This document shows positions 24,667 to 33,800 of a stretch of 58,569 nucleotides of DNA, one piece after another. The notes below the pieces were generated by a model that was not told where the DNA came from, did no database searches, and was given only the letters and a program-made list of their open reading frames with translations. The first letter of the stretch is position 1; every line of letters begins with the position of its first letter. Both the position numbers and the translations under genes were made by a program. Origin of the DNA: a bacterium (GTDB lineage: Bacteria > Actinomycetota > Thermoleophilia > Miltoncostaeales > Miltoncostaeaceae); the NCBI GenBank assembly GCA_029977205.1, contig JAPOLI010000005.1:1-58569 (forward strand). The letters run 5' to 3'.

Positions 24667-26039
24667 GTGATGGGCCGCGGATCGTGGTGCTCGGTGGCGG
24701 GCCGGGCGGCGATGTCGCCGCGCTTCGCGCGGCGCAGATGGGCGCCCAGGTGGTGCTGGTGGAGCGCGCCGAGCTCGGAGGCACCTGCCTCAACTGGGGC
24801 TGCATCCCCACCAAGGCCCTCCTCGCGGCGAGCGACCTGCTGCGGAAGATCCGCGAGGCCAAGGAGTTCGGCATCCTCGTGGGCGAGGTCGGCTACGACT
24901 TCGCGGCCATGATGTCGCGCAAGGACGACATCGTGCTGCGCATGCGCGGCGGCGTGGAGGGGGCGTGCGAGCGCAAGGGCGTCACCATCGCCCGTGGGCA
25001 GGGCGTCGTCGACGACGGCGCGGTGGTGGTGGACGGCACGCGCTACGAGTACGACCACCTCATCGTGGCCGTCGGGACCGAGCCCGCGGGGCTCCCGGGC
25101 ATCGACATGGACCACCCCGCGGTGCTCACGTCGAACGACGTCCTGGTGATGCCCGAGGTGCCCGAGAGCATGATCGTGCTGGGTGCCGGCGTGATCGGCT
25201 GCGAGTTCGCAAGTCTCTTCCAGCCCCTCGGCGTGACGATAACGATGGTGGAGATGCTGGATCGCATCCTGCTCGGAATCGACGCGCGCACGGCCAAGCA
25301 GTTCCAGAAGACGCTCGAGAAGGACGGCGCAGAAATCCACCTCGGACGCCGCCTCGAGGAGGTCGTGTCGTACGGGGACGACGGCATCACCATCCGCCTC
25401 GATGACGGCACCGAGCTCTCGGCCGAGAAGCTGCTCGTGTCGATCGGACGCCAGCCGCAGACGCGCGGGATCGGCCTGGAGGAGGCGGGCATCGAGGTAA
25501 CCGAGCGCGGCCACGTGGTCGTCGATGAGTTCCTGCGGACGGCCAACCCACGGGCGTGGGGCGTGGGCGACTGCATCGGAGGCATGCAACTGGCGCACCT
25601 GGCCTCGGCCGAGGGGGCCCGGGCGGCGGAGAACATCCTCGGGCCGCACATGGTGCCGATGGACCGCACCGTGGTGCCGGCCTGCATCTACACGCACCCG
25701 GAGATCGCCACGGTGGGGCTCAACCGTGACACCGCCGCGGAGCAGGGCATCGAGGTGAAGATCGGGCAGGCGCGCTTCGCCGGGTCCGGCAAGGCGCTCG
25801 GCGAGGGCGAGCCGGACGGCTTCGCGCAGCTCGTAGCCGACGCGTCCACGGACCTGCTGCTCGGGGCGACGATCATGGGTGCCCACGCCGTCGAGATGAT
25901 CCATGAGGTGGGCGTCGCGATCAGCGACGGCTACACCATGCGCGACCTCGGCGAGATCATCCACGCGCACCCGACCATCAGCGAGATGGTGATGGACGCG
26001 GCGCAGCAGGGCGAGGGCGTGGCGCCCTACCTCTCGTAG
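24663..26039 (+). CDS. lpd: Dihydrolipoyl dehydrogenase (E3)
   Basis: A 458-residue FAD disulfide reductase that reoxidises the lipoyl arms with NAD+. Motifs: FAD site VVLGGGPGGDVAALRAAQMG, redox pair GGTCLNWGCIPTKALL, NAD site MIVLGAGVIGCEFASLF, second FAD segment WGVGDCIGGMQLAHLA, and the C-terminal catalytic HAHPTISEMV with its His-Glu pair. Its ATG overlaps the stop of the giant E2-E1 gene (ATGA), strong evidence that it serves that complex, for which an E3-binding domain is present. It could also serve other lipoyl enzymes, none of which is in view. Confidence 0.96.
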   Translation: MSDGPRIVVLGGGPGGDVAALRAAQMGAQVVLVERAELGGTCLNWGCIPTKALLAASDLLRKIREAKEFGILVGEVGYDFAAMMSRKDDIVLRMRGGVEGACERKGVTIARGQGVVDDGAVVVDGTRYEYDHLIVAVGTEPAGLPGIDMDHPAVLTSNDVLVMPEVPESMIVLGAGVIGCEFASLFQPLGVTITMVEMLDRILLGIDARTAKQFQKTLEKDGAEIHLGRRLEEVVSYGDDGITIRLDDGTELSAEKLLVSIGRQPQTRGIGLEEAGIEVTERGHVVVDEFLRTANPRAWGVGDCIGGMQLAHLASAEGARAAENILGPHMVPMDRTVVPACIYTHPEIATVGLNRDTAAEQGIEVKIGQARFAGSGKALGEGEPDGFAQLVADASTDLLLGATIMGAHAVEMIHEVGVAISDGYTMRDLGEIIHAHPTISEMVMDAAQQGEGVAPYLS

Positions 26040-26041
26040 CA

Positions 26042-26794
26042 GTGCCGGCGCCGCCCGCGGAATGGCGGGGGGAACGCCCGGGGCCGCAGGCGGTTCCCGG
26101 CGCACTGGCCCTGTCAGAGCGCCTGCTGGCCGACGGCACGGCCCCGGCGCTCGTCGTGCACCGCGTGGCACCGGCGGCAATCACCGTGGGACGCGCGCAG
26201 CGCCGCGACGTGGATGGCGCAGCGGCGTTCGCGGAGGGGCTCGAGGTCGTGGTGCGCCCCTCGGGGGGAGGCCCTGTGCTCTGGGACGACGACCTCATCG
26301 CGGTCGACGTCGTCCTCCCGACCGGGCACCCGCTCCTCCCCGTGGACGTGGTGCAGGCCTACCGCTGGGTGGGAGAGGCGGTGGCCGACGCGCTCAGGGG
26401 CCTCGGCGTCGGCGATGCGCGTGCCGTGCCGCCGGACGAGGCCCGCGCCCGCACTCCCGGGGCGTCCGCCGGCATGTGCTTCGGAGGCCTCTCCCCGTGG
26501 GAGGTCATCAGCGGAGACCGGAAGATGATCGGACTGTCCCAGGTACGGCGCACCGCGGGCGCGATCATCCAGGTGGGCCTCCCCATGCGCATCGACGCCG
26601 CGCGGCTCGCACGGGCGGTGGGCGCCCCACCGGACGCGGCCGCCGACCTCATCGCCCGGACCGCACCCCTCGGCGAGATCATCGATGCCTCGCTGCGCGA
26701 CGCGGCAGAGGAGGCGGTGCTGCAGGGCCTGCTCGCCGCCGCGGGCCGCGGTGGCGCAGGCCCCGGCGGCGGCGTCCCCGAGCACGCGCCCTGA
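26042..26794 (+). CDS. LipM/LplA-like lipoyl (octanoyl) attachment enzyme
   Basis: A 250-residue member of the biotin/lipoate ligase fold (LplA/LipB/LipM). RPSGGGPVLWDDDLIAVDVVL matches the RxxGGGxVxHD substrate loop, though the His is replaced, and MCFGGLSPWEVISGDRKMIG carries a Cys and Lys in the positions of LipM, the octanoyltransferase that uses a Cys intermediate; QVRRTAGAIIQVGL follows as in LipM. It probably attaches octanoate or lipoate to Lys48 and Lys154 of the upstream dehydrogenase. GTG 26042 begins two bases after the lpd stop, so it is in the same operon. LipM versus ligase activity cannot be settled by reading. Confidence 0.75.
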   Translation: MPAPPAEWRGERPGPQAVPGALALSERLLADGTAPALVVHRVAPAAITVGRAQRRDVDGAAAFAEGLEVVVRPSGGGPVLWDDDLIAVDVVLPTGHPLLPVDVVQAYRWVGEAVADALRGLGVGDARAVPPDEARARTPGASAGMCFGGLSPWEVISGDRKMIGLSQVRRTAGAIIQVGLPMRIDAARLARAVGAPPDAAADLIARTAPLGEIIDASLRDAAEEAVLQGLLAAAGRGGAGPGGGVPEHAP

Positions 26795-26840
26795 CAGGAG
26801 GCGGCAGGAAGCGCCCCAGCGGCGGCTAACGTCCTCTCCG

Positions 26841-28022
26841 ATGCCGTCCCGCTCGCACCGTCGGCCGCCCCGACGCCGCCCGTCACGACGGGTGCAGCAG
26901 AACAGGGCCCTCGCCGCGCTCTGCCTGCTGGCCATCGTCGGCGTGGTGGCCGTCGTGGTCACGAGCATGGGTTCTGACGCCTCGGTGCCTGCGGCGAATG
27001 CCCAGGCGCCCGACGCGGCGCAGCCCGCGGAGGTCGCCCCGGCGACCACCAGCGCACCGGCGCGCGCCCGCAGCGTGACCGTCGCCGCCGTGGGTGACAC
27101 GGTGATGGGCACGCCAGAGTTCGGACTGCCGCCGGCCGGCGGGTCACGCCTGTTCAGCGCGGTGAAACCCCTTCTCACGGGCGATGTGGTGATGGGGAAT
27201 CTCGAGTCGGCGCTTGCCACGGGTCCCAGCACGAAGTGCAGCAGCGGCAGCGGCGGCAGCTGCTTCGCATTCGCGAGCCCGCCGTCGTACGCGCGCAACC
27301 TGAAGGCCGCTGGCTTCACCGCGATGGCCACTGCGAACAACCACGCCAACGACTGGGGGAGCGCCGGCGTGCGGTCCACGGGCCGCGCGCTGGACGCCGT
27401 GGGCATCGTCCACGCAGGACGCCCTGGGGAAATCGGCATCCAGAAACTGCCCGATGGCACCAAAGTCGCCCTGGTCGGGCTCGCGCCCTACGCCTGGAGC
27501 CAGAACGCCCTCGACATCGCGGCCGCGACGCGCCTGGTGCGCAAGGCCGCAACCATGGCCCCCATCGTGATCGCGAACATGCACGTGGGGGCGGAGGGCA
27601 CCGGATACCGGCACGTGCCCACGGGGGCGGAGGCCTACCTCGGCGAGCCGCGCGGCAACGCCCGGGCGCTCGCCCGCGGCATGGTGGACGCCGGAGCCGA
27701 TCTCGTGGTGGGCAACGGTCCGCATGTGATGCGCGGGATGGAGTTCCGCAAAGGGCGCCTGATCGCCTACAGCATGGGGAACTTCCTGGGCTACAAGGTG
27801 TTCGGTACCTCGTCGTACACCGGGCAGAGCGGGGTGCTCCGGGTGACGCTCGACCCGGACGGACGCTTTGTGACGGGGCGGCTCGCGCCCGTGCGGCTGA
27901 ACGGTGACGGCGTGCCGTCACCGGGTGGCTCGAGTATCCGGGACGTCGCCACGCTCTCGCGTGCCGACTTCGGGCGCACCGCCGCGCGGATCGCGCGCAA
28001 CGGCACCATCCGCACGCCCTAG
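26841..28022 (+). CDS. CapA-family secreted phosphatase-fold protein
   Basis: A 393-residue protein: basic head (RRPPRRRPSRRVQQNR), one signal-anchor helix (about 24-43), an Ala/Pro linker, then the CapA (PGA_cap) metallophosphatase-like domain from about 78: TVAAVGDTVMGTPEFG, VVMGNLESALA, TANNHANDWGSAGV, IVIANMHVGAEG and VVGNGPHVMRGMEF, ending in LIAYSMGNFLGYK. These supply the Asp, Asn and His metal ligands. CapA-type proteins act in poly-gamma-glutamate capsule production, but no capsule synthetase is in view, so the substrate is unknown. The ATG 26841 start is the only one giving the basic head plus anchor. It is convergent with the next gene. Confidence 0.8.
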   Translation: MPSRSHRRPPRRRPSRRVQQNRALAALCLLAIVGVVAVVVTSMGSDASVPAANAQAPDAAQPAEVAPATTSAPARARSVTVAAVGDTVMGTPEFGLPPAGGSRLFSAVKPLLTGDVVMGNLESALATGPSTKCSSGSGGSCFAFASPPSYARNLKAAGFTAMATANNHANDWGSAGVRSTGRALDAVGIVHAGRPGEIGIQKLPDGTKVALVGLAPYAWSQNALDIAAATRLVRKAATMAPIVIANMHVGAEGTGYRHVPTGAEAYLGEPRGNARALARGMVDAGADLVVGNGPHVMRGMEFRKGRLIAYSMGNFLGYKVFGTSSYTGQSGVLRVTLDPDGRFVTGRLAPVRLNGDGVPSPGGSSIRDVATLSRADFGRTAARIARNGTIRTP

Positions 28023-28046
28023 GCGGCCACCGCGACGGGCAGAGGG

Positions 28047-29729
28047 CTAGGCGAGCGCTCCGTCGAGCGGCCCGCCGACCGCCGGGGTACGCCCCTCCAC
28101 CCGGACGATCAGCACCGCAGGCCCGTCTGCCGCGCGCGCGAGCACGCGCGCCACGGCCTCGGGCAGCACGTCCAGGTCGGACACCGCCTCCGCGTGGGCA
28201 CCGAAGCCACGGCAGATCGCGGCGATATCCAGCGGGGGATCGGTGACGGCCAGGCCGGGCCAACCGCCATCCGGCACGCCCGTAAGGCCCTCCATCCCCG
28301 CGCGCAGGATCTCGTAGCCGGCGTTGTCGCCCACCACCACCGCAACCCGGCAGCGCTCGTGCGCCGCGGTCCAGAGGGCATGGACGCCGAACATGAGTGA
28401 GCCGTCGCCGTGCGTGCACACCACGCGCCGCGACGGATCCGCGATGGCGGCACCGACGGCAGCGGGGAGTCCCCAGCCGAGAGCGCTCCCCCGGTGCCAC
28501 ATGCACGAGCCGATATCGCGGGGGCCGAGGGCCAGACGGAGGTCACGCGTGGACGTGATGCCCTCATCGATCACCAGGTCCGCGGCAGCAACGCCCTCCC
28601 CGACCGCAACCGACAGGGCCGCCGGGCTGATGACCTCGGCCCTGTCGGCCCGTGCGCGCAGCGCCGCGCTGGCATCGTCACGCGCAGCGGCGATGGACGA
28701 CTCCGTCACGGCGCGGCGTTCCGACGCCTGCGGGTGCCCCTCCGGGAGCAGCGCGCCCAGGGCCCGCAACGCGTCCCCGGGGTCCCCCACCATTCCCACC
28801 GCGGGCCGTACCATCCGCCCGATCTCCTCGGGGTCCACGTCGACGTGGATGAGCTGCGTGCCGTCGGGCATGGCCCGCCCCGGGCTCCACCCGAACAGCC
28901 GGAACACCGGCATTCCGACGGCGAGCACGACATCGTGCCCTGCAAGCGCCGTGCGGATTGGAGCGGCAGCGCGCGGCATCGGCCCGGCCCACAGCGGGTG
29001 ATCGGTGTCGAGGGGCATGCGCGCCGCAAACGGCTCGCCCATGACCGGTGCGCCAAGGCGCTCGGCGAGGCGCGCGAGGTCATCATGGGCGCCCGCGTGC
29101 GCCACACCGTCGCCCGCCAGGATCACCGGTGACGACGCGCCCTCGAGGAGGGCCGCCGCGCGCTCGAGGTCCGCGGCGTCCGGAGGAGGGAGCGCACGGG
29201 GCTCCCGTGGGAGCGCGGGCAGGGCCCCCGACGGCCCGGCCTGCACCTCGAGCGGGACGCTCAGCACGGATGGGCCTGCCGGCGGACCGAGCGCGGCCTC
29301 CACGGCCTCTGCGAGCAGCGGTCCGAGCAGCGACGGGTCGCTGACCTCCTCCGCATAGCGCGCGAGAGGACGGGCCATCTCCACGATCTCACCGCCGAGG
29401 AATGGCGCGCCGGGCAGCATCGACGAGACCTGCTGGCCCACGATGACGAGCAGCGGCACTCGGGCGCGCGCCGCGTTCAGCACGCCGCTGAGTGCATTGG
29501 CCATCCCGGGCTGCACGTGCACGAGCACAACGCCGAGCCGCCCGGACGCCTGCGCGTAGCCGTCGGCCATGCCCATGACCGCCGGCTCGGTGAGCCCCAG
29601 GACGAATCGGGGTCGGCCAGGCGCGGCCAGAGCGTCCATGAACGGGAGCTCGGTACTCCCGGGGTTCCCGAAGATGACCTCGACGCCCTGCGCGACGAGC
29701 GCGTCGAGCAGGGCGTCGGAGCCGGTCAT
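28047..29729 (-). CDS. ThDP enzyme, benzoylformate-decarboxylase-like
   Basis: About 560 residues with the three-domain ThDP-enzyme plan. The N-terminal Pyr domain has VEVIFGNPGSTELPFMDAL and the activating Glu in LGLTEPAVMGMADGYAQ; the middle domain reads PVILAGDGVAHAG; the C-terminal PP domain carries the ThDP motif HGDGSLMFGVHALWTAA followed by NAGYEIL. Benzoylformate decarboxylase (MdlC) and related 2-oxo acid decarboxylases look like this. No mandelate or aromatic pathway genes are nearby, so the substrate is inferred only from family likeness. ATG 29729 lies five bases past the previous stop, with AGGTAGGAG just before it. Confidence 0.8.
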   Translation of the reverse strand: MTGSDALLDALVAQGVEVIFGNPGSTELPFMDALAAPGRPRFVLGLTEPAVMGMADGYAQASGRLGVVLVHVQPGMANALSGVLNAARARVPLLVIVGQQVSSMLPGAPFLGGEIVEMARPLARYAEEVSDPSLLGPLLAEAVEAALGPPAGPSVLSVPLEVQAGPSGALPALPREPRALPPPDAADLERAAALLEGASSPVILAGDGVAHAGAHDDLARLAERLGAPVMGEPFAARMPLDTDHPLWAGPMPRAAAPIRTALAGHDVVLAVGMPVFRLFGWSPGRAMPDGTQLIHVDVDPEEIGRMVRPAVGMVGDPGDALRALGALLPEGHPQASERRAVTESSIAAARDDASAALRARADRAEVISPAALSVAVGEGVAAADLVIDEGITSTRDLRLALGPRDIGSCMWHRGSALGWGLPAAVGAAIADPSRRVVCTHGDGSLMFGVHALWTAAHERCRVAVVVGDNAGYEILRAGMEGLTGVPDGGWPGLAVTDPPLDIAAICRGFGAHAEAVSDLDVLPEAVARVLARAADGPAVLIVRVEGRTPAVGGPLDGALA

Positions 29730-29733
29730 GCTC

Positions 29734-30432
29734 CTACCTGCCGCCCCCGCCAAGGATCTGCAGGAAGAACAGGAACACGTTGAAGATGTCGAGGAAGATC
29801 CCGAGCGCGATCGGCACGGCCACGTTCCCCGTGGTCGACCGGCGCAGGCGCTGGAAGTCGAACGCCGTCCAGAACGCGAAGATCGCCAGGCCGAGGATCG
29901 ACCAGATGAGGTACCCCGAGGGAATCTGGATGAAGATCATGACGATGCCGAAGACGATCAGGCCGATGAGCGCCCAGAAGAAGAAGCGCACATACGGTGC
30001 GAGATCACGCCGGGTGGCGTAGCCCCATGCCCCGAATGCGGCGATGAAAAGCGCGGTGGCTCCCGCCGCCTGCCACAGCACCTGCGCGCCGTTCACCGAC
30101 ACGTACACCTGCAGCGTCGGCCCGATCGCCATGCCCAGCAGCAGGCCGATCACGAAGAGGAACGTCATGCCCAGCGGACCGCTCTGCTTCTTGATGAACG
30201 CGCTGGCCAGGATCAGCGCGAAGGCGCCGATCCAGCACGCGATCATCGCTCCGCCGCTGAAGTCCTGTGCGATGAAGGCGCCTGCAGCCGTGAAACCACA
30301 GGTCACGGCCACGAGGAACATCACCCTGCTGAGCAGGGCCTTCTGCGTGACCTGCTCGAGTTCCCCGGCGTGCGCCTCCCGGGCGGCGGCTGCCTGGTCA
30401 TACCAGGTCGGTTCGCGTGTCTCCTCGGCCAT
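29734..30432 (-). CDS. Bax inhibitor-1 family membrane protein (YbhL/YccA type)
   Basis: A 232-residue protein with a soluble head and seven hydrophobic helices. The helix texture, EQVTQKALLSRVMFLVAVT at the start and FDIFNVFLFFLQILGG-like C-terminal helix (LDIFNVFLFFLQIL) with an Asp in the last segment, is typical of Bax1-I/TMBIM proteins, which act as pH-sensitive cation leak channels or FtsH-associated factors in bacteria. A GGGGAGAGG ribosome-binding site precedes ATG 30432. It lies between clpS and the ThDP decarboxylase on one strand; association with ClpS may hint at a shared role in protein quality control, as inference. Confidence 0.88.
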   Translation of the reverse strand: MAEETREPTWYDQAAAAREAHAGELEQVTQKALLSRVMFLVAVTCGFTAAGAFIAQDFSGGAMIACWIGAFALILASAFIKKQSGPLGMTFLFVIGLLLGMAIGPTLQVYVSVNGAQVLWQAAGATALFIAAFGAWGYATRRDLAPYVRFFFWALIGLIVFGIVMIFIQIPSGYLIWSILGLAIFAFWTAFDFQRLRRSTTGNVAVPIALGIFLDIFNVFLFFLQILGGGGR

Positions 30433-30444
30433 TCGGCCTCTCCC

Positions 30445-30747
30445 CTATCCGTCGGCGAGCGGTGCCATCGTGAGCCCCGCCTCCTTCAACTGGTCCCAGA
30501 TGAGTTCCGCACGCTCGTGATCGCCCCTCCACACGGTGGCCTGCCCCGAGTTGTGGATGGTGGTCGCGAACTTCATCCCCTTGGCGTAGTCCACCCCGGG
30601 AACGAACTGCGACAGGATGGTCGCGACGCCCTCGAACGTGTTGTGGTTGTCGTTCATCACGATGACCGACACCGGCCTACCCAGGCCGGCCCCTGAGCCC
30701 GAACGGCGGATTGTCTCCGCGGGCGGCGTGAGGACGTCGGAACCCAC
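30445..30747 (-). CDS. clpS: ATP-dependent Clp protease adaptor ClpS
   Basis: A 100-residue adaptor with an unstructured N-terminus and a C-terminal ClpS domain: VIVMNDNHNTFEGVATILS, ATTIHNSGQATVWRGDHER and LIWDQLKEAGLTM match the N-degron pocket and ClpA/ClpC contact surface. It delivers N-end-rule substrates to ClpCP. GTG 30747 was chosen because upstream sequence reads as non-family tail. No clp ATPase gene is in this window. It is divergent from lhr with 90 bases between. Confidence 0.9.
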   Translation of the reverse strand: MGSDVLTPPAETIRRSGSGAGLGRPVSVIVMNDNHNTFEGVATILSQFVPGVDYAKGMKFATTIHNSGQATVWRGDHERAELIWDQLKEAGLTMAPLADG

Positions 30748-30837
30748 GAGACGGCATTGTAGCCGCGCCGGGTCACCGCGCACGCGCACGGTCCCGCTCC
30801 GGCGCCGTCCGCCCGGCGACGGCGATAGCGTTCCCCT

Positions 30838-33800
30838 GTGACCACGGCGCCTGCCCCGGATGTGCTCGCCCCGTTCCACCCCGCGGTGGCGGACTGGTTC
30901 ACGCGCGCGTTTGATGAGCCCACTCCGCCGCAGGTTCAGGGGTGGCCTCACATCAGCGCCGGGGAGCACACCCTCATCGTGGCGCCGACGGGCTCCGGCA
31001 AGACCCTCGCGGCGTTCCTCTGGGGGCTCAACGCCATCGCATCCGCCCGTCTCGCGAACGTCGGCCCCGAGGACGGGGACACCACCTCCAGCGCTGCCGA
31101 GTCCGGACGGATCCTCTACATCTCACCGCTCAAGGCGCTCAACTACGACGTCGAGCGCAACCTGCGCGGCCCGCTCGCGGGCATCGCCGAGTCGGCGCGG
31201 CGAATGGGGCTCGAACCACCGGAGATCACGGTGGGGGTGCGCACCGGGGACACGCCGCAGGCGGAGCGGCAGCGGATGCTCCGCACCCCGCCGGACATCC
31301 TCATCACCACCCCCGAGAGCCTCTACCTGCTGCTCACCAGCAAGGGCGAGGAGATGCTGCGCGGAGTGACCGCGGTGATCGTCGACGAGATTCACGCGAT
31401 GGCCGGCACCAAGCGCGGAAGTCACCTGGCCCTGTCGCTGGAGCGGCTCGAGGACTGCGCCGACCAGCCGATCCAGCGTATCGGCCTCAGCGCGACCCAG
31501 CGTCCGCTCAGCGAGATTGCGCGGTTCCTGGGCGGGCAGGACCATGACGGCGCGCCGCGGCCCGTGAGCCTCGTCGACGCCGGTCGCGTGAAGGAACTCG
31601 ACCTCGAGGTCATCGTGCCCGTCGATGACATGCGCGACATGGCCGAGCCCGGTCGCGGCCCCGAGGATGGCGGCGGGCAGGACCTGCTCGATGTCATCGG
31701 GGGCGGGTCCACGCGGCGATCAATCTGGCCGGCGATGTACCCGGCGCTGCTCGACCTGGTCAGGGCGCATCGGAGCACCCTGATCTTCGTGAACAACCGC
31801 CGCAGCGCCGAGCGGCTCGCCCTGCGGCTGAACGAACTGGCCGAGGAGGAGGTGGCGCGCGCGCACCATGGGTCGCTCGCGCGCGAGCAGCGGACCATCA
31901 TCGAGGAGGACCTCAAGGCGGGTCGCATTCCCGCGCTCGTCGCCACGTCGTCGCTCGAACTCGGCGTGGACATGGGCGCAGTGGACCTGGTGATCCAGGT
32001 GGAGAGCCCGCGCAGCGTCGCGCGGGGCATCCAGCGCGTGGGCCGCGCCGGGCACCGCATCGACGTGCCGAGCAGCGGTCGCATCTTCCCCAAGTACCGG
32101 GGTGACCTGCTCGAGTGCGCAGCGGTCGTGGAGCGCATGCGGGAGGGGGCCATCGAGGAGACCCACGTGCCGCGCCTGCCGCTCGACGTGCTGGCCCAGC
32201 AGGTGGTGGCCATGGTGTCCGGGGAGGAGCCCGTGGCCGTGGACCACGTGCTCGCCACGGCACGGCGCAGCTATCCCTTCGCGGATCTCTCGCGAGATCA
32301 ACTCGACGGCGTGCTCGACATGCTCGCCGGGCGCTATCCGTCCGATGAGTTCGCCGAGCTCAAGCCACGCGTCGTGTGGGATCGGGCAGGCGGGACGCTG
32401 CGCGGGCGCGATGGCGCGCGCCGCCTCGCCGTGGAGAACGCCGGCACCATCCCCGATCGCGGCCTGTTCGGCGTGTTCCTCGCCGATGGCCGCACGCGCG
32501 TGGGCGAGCTGGACGAGGAGATGGTCTACGAGGCCCGTGCCGGGCAGGCATTCATGCTCGGGGCGTCCACGTGGCGCATCGAGCAGATCACCCGTGACCG
32601 CGTGCTGGTGTCTCCCGCCCCGGGCGCCCCCGGGGCCGTGCCCTTCTGGCGCGGCGAGGGCGTGGGCCGGCCGTACGAACTCGGCGCCGCGGTGGGACGG
32701 ATGGCGCGGGACATCGCGAATGCCGATCCCGCAGACGCGACCGCGCGCCTGAAGGCCGCCAGCCGGTTCGATGACCGCGCGGCCGGCAACCTGATCCAGT
32801 ACGTGCACGACCAGGTAGAGGCCACGGGCACCGTGCCAAGCGATGTCGGCATCGTCGTCGAGAGGTTTCGGGACGAGATCGGGGACTGGCGGCTGTGCGT
32901 GCTCTCGCCCTTCGGCGCGCGAGTGCACGCCCCGTGGGCCCTTGCGATACAGGCCCGCCTGCGGGAGGCCACCGGAACCGACCCCCATGTGATCTGGAGC
33001 GACGACGGCATCGCCTGCCACGTGGTGGACGGCGATGTGCTGCCCCCCACCGACGTGCTGCTCCCCGACGCCGCCGACGTCGAGGACCTCATCCTCGGGG
33101 AACTGGGCGGAACGGCGCTCTTCGGATCCCGCTTCCGCGAGAACGCCTCGCGCGCGCTCCTCATTCCCCGACGGCACCCGGGCCGCCGTACGCCGCTCTG
33201 GCAGCAGCGCCTGAAGGCGTCGTCGCTGCTCGAGGTCGCGCGGCGGTTCGGATCATTCCCGGTCATCCTCGAGACCTACCGCGAGTGCCTCAACGACTGG
33301 TTCGACATGCCGGCGCTTCGCGACCTCCTCGGGCGCATCGCGTCGCGGGAGGTGGCGGTCACCGAGGTGGAGACCGACTCGGCGTCTCCCTTCGCCGGAG
33401 CACTCCTGTTCGAGTACGTGGCCTCGTACATGTACGACGACGACACCCCTGCCGCGGAGCGCCGGGCACAGGCTCTCGCCCTGGATCGGGATCTGCTGCG
33501 CGAGCTCCTGGGACAGGACGAGCTGCGCGAGCTCATCGACCCGGCTGCGCTCGATGACCTCGAGGCCGACCTGCAGGGGCTCAACCCGGAGCGCCTCGCA
33601 CGCGGTGCCGACGGCGTGCACGACCTCCTTCGCCGGCTCGGGGACCTCACCGCAGAGGAGATCGCGCGACGGGTCGAGCAACCCGACGCCGTCGCGGAGG
33701 TGCTCGACCAACTCGAGGCAGAGCGCCGTGCGGCCCGTGCCCGCGTTGCCGGCGAGGCTCGCCTGATCGCCGCGGAGGACGCCGGTCGCTACCGCGATGG

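Noticed and set aside
24468-26180. Open minus-strand frame opposite lpd and the LipM-like gene
   Set aside because: Composition mirrors the antisense of lpd; no domain recognisable; the sense strand has full family motifs.
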